Assembly: GCA_946803715.1 (NCBI GenBank)
Contig: CAMPET010000484.1
Coordinates: forward strand, 7,886-24,996
Direction of reading: 5' to 3'
Origin: Beroe ovata
Taxonomy: Eukaryota; Ctenophora; Nuda; Beroida; Beroidae
Length of the DNA stretch: 17,111 nt
The number at the start of each line of letters is the position of its first letter. The first letter of the stretch is position 1. The notes beneath the pieces were generated by a model. It was not told the origin of the DNA. It did no database searches and worked only from the letters and a program-made list of their open reading frames with translations. Positions 1-8,296 of this stretch are shown piece after piece. The translations under genes were made by a program, and so were the position numbers.

Positions 1-3
1 CCC

Positions 4-5
<2 letters not shown>

Positions 6-38
<33 letters not shown>
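6..38. repeat. (CA)n microsatellite
   Basis: Uninterrupted alternating CA at the left edge, followed by a short imperfect CA tail to about position 54. If the following stretch is an exon, this lies in the intron just before it. Confidence 0.95.
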
Positions 39-40
<2 letters not shown>

Positions 41-70
41 GTCGCGCACACACATACCATCACAAATCAG

Positions 71-156
71 AGCTGATCTTGTCCCAGGATTGATTCAAAG
101 GGGAAGCAGAGCGGCAGTTTCGATTCTTCAAAGTCTGGTATCAGCAAAACAAGCAG
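71..156 (+). CDS. Candidate internal exon of an upstream gene
   Basis: An AG precedes position 71 and the sequence GCAG|GTAACA gives a good donor at 157. Only one frame is open across it, reading ADLVPGLIQRGSRAAVSILQ and then SLVSAKQA, an amphipathic, helix-like composition. No family was recognised. The frame stays open past the donor to a TGA near 220, so the exon border is inferred. The exon ends with one leftover base. That matches the short reading of the next candidate exon, but not its long and more convincing reading. Confidence 0.35.
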
Positions 157-353
157 GTAACAGTGCGGCAGAAGTCACGAAGAATGTAGTCATAGAAAAA
201 TGTAGGATTACACACTGAACGATGAATATGTGTGACATCGGATCTGTATTGGAAAGTCGCACTAGGTATCTCTGATTTGGCCCGACAGACAGCTGTCACA
301 TGATCAATCACGTTTTGTCACGTGACAGACACCTAATGTCCATTCTCCCCCAG

Positions 354-549
354 CAAATCTCACCGTAGTGGAAATCGGGGTGGAAGCAGGTCCAACTTTG
401 ACAGGACACACCTTGTGAGTATACACGAGAAGAGGACAGTACCGTCCCGGAAATTCAAGAGAAGAGCAGCAGTTTCGTCCAGTGTCCGTCCTCGTCCGTC
501 CTCATCCGCTGCCTCGGGAGGGAGCGTCCCTTCAGAAGTACACTCGTGA
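354..549 (+). CDS. Candidate terminal exon of an upstream gene
   Basis: A strong acceptor (TCTCCCCCAG) ends at 353. One frame then stays open for 65 codons to TGA at 547-549. It gives a basic, serine-rich, disordered-looking tail with RTVPSRKFKRR followed by SSSVRPRPSSS. Base composition drops sharply to AT-rich right after the stop, as expected at a coding to 3' UTR border. A competing frame, in phase with the exon at 71-156, reads NLTVVEIGVEAGPTLTGHTL and stops at 416-418; there is also a GTGAGT at 415. Which frame is real is unresolved, and no homologous family was recognised. Confidence 0.4.
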
Positions 550-858
550 AAACTAAATGTATAGGTACAAAAAGTACATGTCTACGTGAAGTGTATAATT
601 GTGCATTGTACATTGTATACAGGAAGTACATTGTACATGGTATGGGTACACAAAGTCATTTAGTTTTTAGTTTCGTTTACAATACAGTTATCTTTTATTT
701 TGTTGTGAGATGGTTAGTACTGTAAGTTATTCTTATCTACAATTTATGATTTCAGATTTGTAAAGGTTTTGTACACGTAAAAACTTAAGTTTCTTGTAGT
801 GGAATATTTCAGCGTATGTACATAGAATTGTAATGTTTTGAATCACAAGTGTAGCAGT
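550..858 (+). other. AT-rich presumed 3' UTR or intergenic stretch
   Basis: No coding signal. It contains repeated TGTACATTGTA-like words around 600-640 and a TGTACATA word at 818-825 that fits the Pumilio/PUF consensus UGUANAUA. No AATAAA was seen. Confidence 0.4.
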
Positions 859-940
859 GGCGAGGTGGCCGAGTGGTTAAGGCGATGGACTGCTAATCCA
901 TTGGGCAATGCCCGCGTGGGTTCGAATCCCATCCTCGTCG
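859..940 (+). tRNA. tRNA-Ser (anticodon GCT)
   Basis: A full class II cloverleaf can be drawn. The acceptor stem GGCGAGG pairs with CCTCGTC (one G-U pair) and the discriminator is G940. The D arm reads TGGCCGAGTGG. The anticodon stem TGGA/TCCA encloses the loop CTGCTAA with GCT at 892-894. A long variable arm (GGGCAATGCCC) is typical of serine tRNAs, and the T arm carries GGTTCGAATCC. Internal A and B boxes are intact. A TTTT run at 944-947 is the RNA polymerase III terminator. There is no intron and no encoded CCA, as expected for a nuclear eukaryotic tRNA. It decodes AGC and AGU serine codons. Confidence 0.97.
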
Positions 941-943
941 ATG

Positions 944-947
944 TTTT
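944..947 (+). terminator. RNA polymerase III terminator of tRNA-Ser
   Basis: A four-T run starting four bases after the tRNA 3' end, the standard Pol III stop. Confidence 0.8.
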
Positions 948-1237
948 GTTACAATATCACAAATGATGGGTGTTGATTGTTTTGAAATTCATTGTTTTGT
1001 ATTGATTGCAATTAAAATTCTACAATTTGATTCCTTATTGCCGAATGCCGATGGATTTTTTAAATTCACTGATTTCTCCTTCCTTTGACTGGGATAGATG
1101 TAAAGTGATAAATCTCATAAAATCATGATAATAACTCGCTACTATAAAGTTGTCCAAATTAATCAGTACTTTATGTACAGCTCTTGACGGCAATTCATAA
1201 TCCAGCATGCCATAATTCATTACACTTACCATTACAG

Positions 1238-1308
1238 CGTCAATGTATTACATGATGGATACTGTGGATGTGAAGTACATCATTATGGAGAGTTTCGCTG
1301 TTACCATG
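1238..1308 (+). CDS. Weak candidate internal exon
   Basis: An acceptor (TTACCATTACAG) and a strong donor (ATG|GTGAGTCGG) bound 71 nt that are open in two frames. One frame is cysteine-rich and reads DGYCGCEVHHYGEFRCYH. The other reads MYYMMDTVDVKYIIMESF. There is no partner exon in matching phase nearby and no recognised family, so this may be chance. Confidence 0.2.
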
Positions 1309-1452
1309 GTGAGTCGGTACTCAGAACTTGGATTATTATTCCCAGATTTGATTACATACGAATTCATCAGATTGCATAGGAATTCGTCACATACAAAATA
1401 GAAATTCATGCCCACTTTCCACATTTCATTCTATTACCGTTTCTCTCGGCCC

Positions 1453-1496
1453 CAACCGATAATTCAATCATCATCAACCGGTAATTCAATCATCAC
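1453..1496. repeat. Two-copy 22-bp tandem repeat
   Basis: Two adjacent 22-bp units starting CAACCG(A/G)TAATTCAATCAT, identical at 20 of 22 positions. Confidence 0.9.
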
Positions 1497-1620
1497 ATTA
1501 ACAACCCATCATATTGTGTTACAAGATACAATGATCAGTCACTCGCCTTGTTTTGGTTACATGGTTTCCAAATATCATTAACACAAATTTACAGTGCTAT
1601 TTGAAAGAACGCTGTTCTAT

Positions 1621-1720
1621 ACGTAGCGCGCGAAAGTGACTTGACATTTTCCGGATGGGAGGACTAATGTCAACATAAAAAGCGCGAAACATGGGCCGCA
1701 CGCGCGTTTGTCGACACATT
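1621..1720. promoter_or_regulatory. CpG-rich promoter-like patch with two E2F-type sites
   Basis: A local CpG cluster in AT-rich surroundings. Two GCGCGAAA words (reverse complement TTTCGCGC, the classic E2F/DP site) lie at 1628-1635 and 1682-1689. Between them is TTCCGGA, an ETS-like core, and just downstream is CGCGCGTTT. It is followed by a possible non-coding first exon ending at AAAG|GTATGA. Which gene it would drive is unknown. Confidence 0.4.
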
Positions 1721-1750
1721 ATTTTTCACTCAGATTTCTCCAAATTTCAG

Positions 1751-1838
1751 GGTCTTCGAGGTGGCCGATTTGACTGTCGATAACACTAAAAGATGAAGTG
1801 AATTGTGATCGATCAGAAGGGGATTCCCTCCGATAAAG
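1751..1838 (+). other. Possible non-coding first exon (5' UTR)
   Basis: It lies directly downstream of the E2F-like patch and ends with a reasonable donor (AAAG|GTATGA) at 1839. All three frames contain stops, so if transcribed it is untranslated. It could be the 5' leader of the LCCL-Ig gene, over 6 kb away, or of something unseen. This is inference only. Confidence 0.2.
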
Positions 1839-4038
1839 GTATGAATTTAAACAATGGTTCCTCACAATTTCGTGAACTTAGAAATGGTTTAGATGTGAAA
1901 TTGAATTCGTTGATGTGAAACAAAATCAAATCAGAACTAATTTACCATAGTTAGAATGCAACTGTTGAGGGATCTCATCTTATTTGAACCCATTTGACAT
2001 GTGCTAACAAGGCAGGTGTGTGCAGCAAATTGGGAAATAATGTGCTCCATGAAATTAGTCTGATTATGTTCGCCACCTCATTAGACGCTCTTATCATGAG
2101 ATTCATTGTTCATGAGATTTACTATAGCTCTCGCTGAGTAGTAGGTATATAAGTAAGTGCCGATTACTTGATACTATATCCATATCTATCCTTTGCTATT
2201 GCTGTAAAAATCTCTACAGTGTTGCGTTCTGCACTGTTCAACTGCAGTTGTTCAATACAAATTAAAATGGCCGAATTCTTATGGTAGACCAATCATATGA
2301 TAGGAGCGAGGATATACCATAGCAGCAAGATATTGGGTCACGTGACTCTGTAGATATCATGATCACAGTAAGATACCATGGTCAATTGCCCATGAATCAT
2401 CATCCTATTATATCATCAGTGGAATTCACCGTTAACTCTTGTTATGATCAATTTGAGTGCACGTCATACCGCTGCTATACATAATTGCTTGTTGCACAGT
2501 CCACTGCTGAGCAATGGGTTACATGGGTATTTATACCCAAATAGTGACACTAGGAACCAGTAGATTTTGGTCGTTTTCCTACACGCATACACGCATACAC
2601 ACACACATACACACACACATACACACATCTCTCTCTGCATGTTTGAGATACTTCCTTTGTTACTATAACAATGGCTGGTGCTAGCTGTGCTGCTTGGATT
2701 TTCCTGCCCAAGCCGTATCTTTCTGCTATATCAATCTTTTTTGAAATACATTTTTGTTGTTGAATTGTGCTCTTCAATTTCCATTCGCACTTATTTGCGT
2801 TTTTCACCGAATCCTCCCATTATTTCCTCCCAACCCTCAATCCCGCTTCTACCAGCTTCGCCAACGCAACATGACACACATGTCTCCCTTGACAACGCCA
2901 GAAACTCCAACATTATTGACAGCAACCATCGGATACTGTTAGTGCTTTTCACAGGAGTTTTGATATCTTATCTTCCTTCAGTTTTCAATTTTCTCTCCTC
3001 TTCTATCCTCTCTCTTCCCCTCAACTTCTCACATTTCGCTGTAATACAGGTGTACAAAGATCGGTAGTGATTGTCTACCGTACCTTCCCATCTCCAAATC
3101 ACGAATTCATCATCCCTGCCTGCGCTGCTTGACGTGGACAGAGGTTTCAGTGGGCTTTCAATGAGGAGATCCACTTCAGATTGACCGCAACTTTACTCCA
3201 ACGCTGCCTCCAGTGAAGAGTGTTTCGTCCTTACACGAAAAAAAGAACTCATTCCAACATGTAGAAAGAGATTTCTGTTGAAACGCCATCTCAGCGCACC
3301 TCAGCTGTCTCCAAGTGAGGACTGATTAGAGGAGATTAGAGGACTGAGGAGGAAAATCTCACCTCCGTCGTTATCTATAGAATGAAGCTTGCTGGGGATG
3401 AGTATTCACGGATTATGCAGGCTGTTTGATCAGAACGTGTATTCATGGACTACAACGTTGCAAAGTTATTTATAATTATACAGTGTTTCAGTTTCCATGT
3501 ATAATATCAATCAGATTCAAGGTTCCCAAGTTAGGGGCTGATGTGCTTAAAATGTGCGTATTCTAACACTACTACTTCAATTTATTGCAGAGCTAAGATT
3601 TCAGAAGATCATTTTCGTGACCATTTAGCTGTGCTCACTGATTGCTCCTTCACAATTACGTCATGGTACTCAAATGAGCCCTGTTGGATTATCCCCATAT
3701 TTACCCTTGAATAACATGATAATATTTGACCGATAATTATAGCGAGTTCGTGAGTGGTAGGGGCTTATACTTTGTTATTTGACCGTCAAATTCAATCAAA
3801 ATGGCATGTGCGCATCATCTCAACTATTGGGTATGAATTAGATTTTGGTTCGCGGATCTAGGAAGTACTACCCACAAATCCATTACGAGTACTAAAGTTC
3901 AAAATGTGATTACGTTGCACACCGATCATCATCAAGGGTTGGGTAATGCATCATCCCTCTCTCTCTATGATAACAAAATTCTCTCAAACAATGGTGATTC
4001 TCCAATAAAATCAACACCCCCTCCCCCTACGTTTTCAG
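1839..4038. other. Long stretch without a firm gene
   Basis: It contains a CA microsatellite at 2581-2629 and a GTCACGTGAC palindrome at 2337-2346. A few frames are open for 35-130 codons, for example + strand 2678-3067, which translates hydrophobic, low-complexity peptide from pyrimidine-rich DNA. After the acceptor TTTATTGCAG at about 3590 one frame is open for 39 codons to a TAA. None has a recognised domain or a consistent exon chain. Confidence 0.5.
2581..2629. repeat. CA/CATA microsatellite
   Basis: Imperfect ACACGCATAC and ACACACATAC alternation, followed by a short CT run. Confidence 0.9.
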
Positions 4039-4116
4039 CTGTCCAACAATAACAACTGCCGAGGATAGACACACGTGCAAGAGTGACGTCACCATGGAGA
4101 TCCTATCTCTAGAAAC
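4039..4116 (+). CDS. Candidate internal coding exon, orphan
   Basis: A pyrimidine-rich acceptor (CCCCCTACGTTTTCAG) and a strong donor (GTGAGTAC at 4117) bound 78 nt with exactly one open frame. It reads CPTITTAEDRHTCKSDVTME and then ILSLE, with two cysteines as in a secreted or extracellular protein. It needs two bases from an upstream exon and leaves two for the next. A possible follow-on exon begins after CATCCTTAG near 4181 and is weaker. No family was recognised. Confidence 0.35.
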
Positions 4117-4286
4117 GTGAGTACTGAGTCACGTGATCACTGATCATACGTGAAGATATGATAGGGTTCGTCATCCTTAGGCATTTGCTGTGGATCATGG
4201 GAAATTGTGATGGTATTATTCCACAACATATCAACGGGCAACTACCACTATTCTACTACCATTGTCTGTGTTCGTCTGTATGGAAT

Positions 4287-4330
4287 GTTTGTGTGTGTGT
4301 GTGTGTTTGTGTGCGTGTGTTTGTGTTGTG
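4287..4330. repeat. (TG)n microsatellite
   Basis: Nearly pure TG alternation with a few TT and CG interruptions. Confidence 0.9.
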
Positions 4331-4590
4331 CACTATGCCCAGACTTGAAATCATTATACTGTGACCTATAATATTCCGATCGCCCGCGCGCGCCACATTT
4401 TCTATTGTCAGATGATCTATGCCTAGCATTAAGTGAGTGAGGCGTGTGTCTGCTGCTACCGTTTTCCCACCAAAATTGATCGAGTTGTTTTGTTTCATCT
4501 TTTGAAATATATTGTCCGGTTTTGTTTGAAGGACATCTCTACCAATATTTGGTCAGTGAGAAGAAAATTACAGACATACAATGACCCTCC

Positions 4591-4623
4591 GTTTGTGTGT
4601 GTGTGTTTGTGAGTGTGTTTGTG
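4591..4623. repeat. (TG)n microsatellite
   Basis: Short TG tract with TT and GA interruptions. Confidence 0.85.
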
Positions 4624-5350
4624 ACCGTGAAAACTATCCCACTTCCACGCTTCCTAATTGACTCTATATTGAACCCCACTCCCTCATACGAAGATAGGAG
4701 TTGAATAGTTTAAATTTCACCCCTCCCTCCCTCTCTCTCCTCTCGCCTTGTTAATTAACTCGAACTTTGAAAACTTGCCCAAGTCAATCATTCTTCCTTT
4801 GTTTATACCTCGTCATTGTGAGAGCGTCAACTTTATAATAGTGAAATTCGTGGGCCTTCATTTCATTTAAATCGAGTTACAACTCCATTCACTGCACAAG
4901 AATTCCTAGTTTTTGTATGATAGTATCTGGATGACTTATCGAAATGCCAGCTCTCAGAGGCCAAAAGTCCACAGAATTGAAAACAGTAAAACACGCATAT
5001 CGTTACGTCACTGTTAAATTCCTGCCCGAGAAACAATATAAGAGAGTTTTTATCGAATTTCCGAGTTATTGTCTCATTTAACAAGTAATTTGACTATGAT
5101 CTGATGAAATTATAGAAGAGTGGAAATTCATTTAGTATCGAATTTGAGATTGTATTTTGATGAAGACAGCATTTCGGTTGAAAGAGTATAACATAGTTGC
5201 TGTCTGCTCCTGCAGATTTCAATTCCTTTTGGTCCGCATTTGCATGCCCGTCATCTGTTTATGCAATATCCAATACTGTCAGTATTGTGTTTCCATGGTA
5301 TCAGTGTTCGCTTGACCGTCGCCTACTTCGTAATCTCGATAGATGCAAAC

Positions 5351-5405
5351 TTCAATGCCATATTGCAGATTACGTCTCAGGGAAGCGAGATAGGCCAGAA
5401 GTTTG
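5351..5405. repeat. Dispersed repeat, copy 1
   Basis: Shares ordered words with 16938-16994: CAATG, AATTGCAG-like, then GCGAGATAG(G/A)CCA followed by an A/T-rich tail. By eye roughly 70% matches over about 55 bp with small gaps. It is a candidate fragment of an unclassified interspersed element; the other copy lies near the right edge. Confidence 0.45.
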
Positions 5406-5464
5406 ATCAGGAATCGATTCAGCGTCCAAAAATGCCTAGGAATCGATAGTATTTAAGTTGAAAA

Positions 5465-5475
5465 GGGGGGGGGGG
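5465..5475. repeat. Poly-G run (11 bases)
   Basis: AAAA is followed by eleven G residues. The run is prone to sequencing length error. Confidence 0.9.
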
Positions 5476-5639
5476 TGGTAATAGCTTGGATCGTAGGTTC
5501 AGATGAACGTGTATGGTGAGTGAAACCGATAACATACCAATATGCAGTATGTAGCGTAGTAGTCAGTGGTTAGTAGATAGTAAGTAATGTGTCAGTACTG
5601 GATTGATTGATACTGATTGATGATATCAAAATATTGAAA

Positions 5640-5688
5640 CTGAATTTTAATAACTGAATTTCAATAACTGAATACCTGATTTTGATAA
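5640..5688. repeat. Degenerate 14-bp tandem repeat
   Basis: Units CTGAATTTTAATAA and CTGAATTTCAATAA, then a truncated CTGAATAC, then CTGATTTTGATAA. Confidence 0.85.
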
Positions 5689-6425
5689 CTCAGATTAGTG
5701 GAGCTCATGCACACGCAGCCCGTGTATGTGCAACAATGGCCTCAGTATGTACCTGTCTCCTTTATGTACGCAATTATATCTGACATCCCTCCCCCCTCAG
5801 TTATATACCTACCCTCTCTTGGAATATAATTGTAGCTTTGTAAACTAATGTCATGCGATTGATTATCGGGGAAGAACGTCATGAATTGTATAAAACTTTC
5901 CTCCTTCTCCACTCTCTATCTTTCTCGTGGAAAAAGGGAAGAGGGAGAGAGAAGAGTTCACGATCTAAACCTAGTTGAGATTCCCGATATTCCGATTTTT
6001 ATCTTTCGTCACCCCTCAGTAGTTTTTCATTGGCAATCTCTCTCAGTCTGGTTTGTAATCCCTGATATAATCCAAGTCTCTCATAAAGTCCGAATTTGCA
6101 ATATTTATCGACTGCTTAATCTGCCCATCGAGCCGCGGGTATTAATCTGTAAAACCTGGCAACCATATGTGCTTCATCCCAGGGTGGTATATAACCCAGT
6201 AACCATGACGATGAATCACTCTTGCATGATCGAGTACCAGGATATCAGTGACGTTTTAATCTCCTACATCCTGATATGATTCCATACTTCCATTTTGACC
6301 AAAATTCACACCACTTTCTCCAAACGTGGTGAAACGTCATTGCGTGCAGTCTGGCTATATATATATTATCAAATTAGATAATTAGAAGATAATTATATAA
6401 TTACTGAATCCGATAATGAGGCTTG

Positions 6426-6438
6426 GCGCGCGCGCGCG
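6426..6438. repeat. (GC)6 alternating tract
   Basis: GCGCGCGCGCGCG, a pure purine-pyrimidine alternation able to adopt Z-DNA. It is isolated within AT-rich DNA. Confidence 0.9.
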
Positions 6439-6658
6439 GTTCTCCTTCATTCATACCGGAACAGTCGATATACCGGTTGTGGGCACCGATCCCTGTTGTT
6501 ATGCTAATTCCCGCGACCATAGTCATTGGTATTGTCTTGTGCTAATTGATAGTGGTGATTTGATAGCGGCCCGGGACCGCTATATATTGAAATTAGAGAG
6601 AGGGTGTGAGAGAGGGGTGGTTACTGGTTAACCATATAAACCCACTGCACCACCAACC

Positions 6659-6716
6659 GATTCTACTCTATATTATAACGCATCGCCTACTGTGCTACCA
6701 GTTATAATATAGAATC
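6659..6716. repeat. Imperfect palindrome / hairpin
   Basis: TATATTATAAC (6669-6679) is the exact reverse complement of GTTATAATATA (6701-6711), with a 21-nt loop. After a 5-nt bulge, the outer GATTC (6659-6663) pairs with GAATC (6712-6716). It could be a tiny non-autonomous element remnant or a structured RNA; no other copy was seen here. Confidence 0.75.
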
Positions 6717-6753
6717 TCCCCCCTTTCCGTTTCTTTAATTCATAAATTCGAAT

Positions 6754-7056
6754 CTATAATTGAACATCGATCCCCGCTCTTTCCCTCCGACAGTGAATCT
6801 CCTTGCTCCGCAAACGTTCCCCCAGCTGACGTACCCGGGGGTGATTTATCCTAATTATTTCCCAAATTCCACTTTCTCGTGTTAGCGTTACAGCGGCGTC
6901 AATCTGCTCTATATTTTCTAAATACCGACGCATCTGAATATTCTTTTTAAAATCGTCGTAAATTCGTCTCCAGGTCAACAGGGAGGCGCCGGACCGATTG
7001 TTTGCGGAAAACGGCTGTAATTGACAGTGCGGCGTGATCTTTAACGGACCATTGCT
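6754..7056 (-). CDS. Unassigned open frame, possibly coding
   Basis: On the minus strand the frame is open for 100 codons before TAG at 6754-6756. It includes the charged segment RRIYDDFKKNIQMRRYLENI and later LTRESGIWEIIRINHPR. Local DNA is richer in CpG than its surroundings. A donor-like CGG|GTACGTCAG sits inside the frame just after INHPR, so part of it could be an exon. There is no recognised domain, no clear acceptor and no neighbouring exon. Chance is a serious alternative. Confidence 0.22.
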   Translation of the reverse strand, partial: SNGPLKITPHCQLQPFSANNRSGASLLTWRRIYDDFKKNIQMRRYLENIEQIDAAVTLTRESGIWEIIRINHPRVRQLGERLRSKEIHCRRERAGIDVQL

Positions 7057-7077
7057 CTAGCTTGTTGAATATACGTG

Positions 7078-7116
7078 ATAATTGGGTAATTAGGTAATAG
7101 GTAATTAGTTAATTGC
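7078..7116. promoter_or_regulatory. Cluster of homeodomain-type TAAT cores
   Basis: Five TAAT cores within 40 bp (TAATTG, TAATTA, TAATAG, TAATTA, TAATTG), in part a degenerate GGTAATTA repeat. It could be a homeodomain-binding cluster or simple AT-rich repetition; weaker clusters occur near 6370-6405 and 7580-7605. Confidence 0.3.
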
Positions 7117-7243
7117 GAGACAGAGTGGAGCACCTTGTTCTTCTTCGCGTAAACAATGGATAGAAATTCATATAGTGAAGGAGCAATAGGTAGGTGTATG
7201 TTTTATGAAGGAGTATTTAATATGATAAGTACTGCTTGCGCGC

Positions 7244-7267
7244 TTGTGTGTGCGTGTGTGTGTGTGC
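7244..7267. repeat. (TG)n microsatellite
   Basis: TG alternation with one CG step. Confidence 0.85.
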
Positions 7268-7811
7268 AGAGACACAGTTTGTCCTTTGTCTCCATCAGGC
7301 TAACTCTTCTGAAAAATATTTCGGGTTATCATCCCGCCTGCACTCTATCGTGACATGAAATACTGAAATAGCCATGCTCCTGTCAAATATATCGTCTCCA
7401 TAGTCGTTTTGTAAAACGATATACGCATAGCTATAATAAAACGGTCCACTGATTTGGATCAAGTGCGGTATATTATGGAAGTCTGCGTCTGGAATTTGTT
7501 TATCGTCTTCAGAATCTTGTCAATATATAATGTGTTGCTCGAGCTGCGTGCCGAACAAGTGTGTGTGCACTATTATTCGGTAATTACGATAATTAGTTAA
7601 TAGCTAGGTGTTGGCTGAAATTGTACAGATGTGATAGTTAATTTTCAACGCATTGAAATAATTTCTAGATGAATTGAACCACGCATTGGTTAGGTTCAGC
7701 CATATCTTGACACTGATTTCGTTATGAAATTTCCTGTCCATCTCCCCTTGACCAGATCATACTATTTGGTACTATTATCTTTGTACTATTAAAGTATCCA
7801 ATGTCATTGAG

Positions 7812-7829
7812 CACTCACACACACTCACA

Positions 7830-7863
<34 letters not shown>

Positions 7864-7901
7864 ATTACTTACAAACACACTCACGAACACACATACATAT
7901 A
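7812..7901. repeat. (CA)n microsatellite
   Basis: Pure CA core to 7861, then a degenerate CA-rich tail with CTCA and CATA variants. Confidence 0.95.
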
Positions 7902-8230
7902 CTTACTATTCGTTTGATGATGACTTGGTCATCATGACATTTCCCCTCATTTGACCCTGCAGTTATAATTACACAACGGGTGGGCATTATTAATTTACTG
8001 GTTGTAGTAAGCTACTTGTATGTTGTAGTGTCACAACATCTGGTGATGTTAATCAATTCCAATTTATAGCTCTTTTTTGTGTGCTATCACTTTGAATTTT
8101 TGAAGATGCACAATTTACAATTCATCTCCCCAGCAACAGATATATGTGGTATGAAGTGAACTCCGAAAGTTAAAAACTCGAAAAAAATCGTTCCTATTTA
8201 CATCTCCTCCTCTCTTTGGAAACCACGCCC

Positions 8231-8296
8231 ATGTTGGAACTGAGTTACTGGCTTGTTCTCCTTCTTCACTTCGCTTCTCCGCAAGAGTTTCTACAG
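8231..8296 (+). CDS. LCCL-Ig gene exon 1: signal peptide
   Basis: ATG opens a 22-codon exon, MLELSYWLVLLLHFASPQEF then LQ, ending at CAG|GTTGGT. The hydrophobic core WLVLLLHFA and a short polar n-region make a classic secretory signal, probably cleaved near ASP-Q. An in-frame TAA at 8171-8173 lies upstream with no other ATG between, which supports this start. It ends in phase 0, matching the next exon. Residues after the core are acidic and proline-containing. The transcription start and any 5' UTR exon are not determined. Confidence 0.8.

Larger units (their letters stand above)
948..1620. other. Intergenic sequence without a firm gene
   Basis: Mostly AT-rich. It contains one weak exon candidate (1238-1308) and a 22-bp tandem duplication (1453-1496). 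Nothing else was recognised on either strand. Confidence 0.5.
4117..6753. other. Long stretch without a firm gene
   Basis: It contains TG microsatellites (4287-4330, 4591-4623), a G11 run (5465-5475), a 14-bp degenerate tandem repeat (5640-5688), a dispersed repeat copy (5351-5405), a GC-alternating tract (6426-6438) and a hairpin (6659-6716). Open frames at 5197-5449 and 5881-6279 on the + strand have no recognised domains, and three overlapping frames are open in the first. Confidence 0.5.
7060..8230. other. Upstream flank of the LCCL-Ig gene
   Basis: It contains a cluster of TAAT cores (7078-7116), a TG tract (7244-7267) and a long CA tract (7812-7901). An ATG at 7156 reads MDRNSYSEGAI and runs into GTAGGTG, a possible donor; no partner was identified. 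The probable transcription start of the LCCL-Ig gene is in or before this stretch, but no TATA box or initiator could be pinned down. Confidence 0.45.

Noticed and set aside
2678-3067. 129-codon + strand open frame with hydrophobic stretches
   Set aside because: The hydrophobicity comes from pyrimidine-rich DNA and there are no convincing exon borders.
5197-5449. Overlapping open frames
   Set aside because: All three + strand frames are open here, and none is recognisable. The stretch overlaps the dispersed repeat.
5881-6279. 132-codon + strand open frame
   Set aside because: No recognised domain, no partner exon, and one frame of this length is expected by chance in a window this size.
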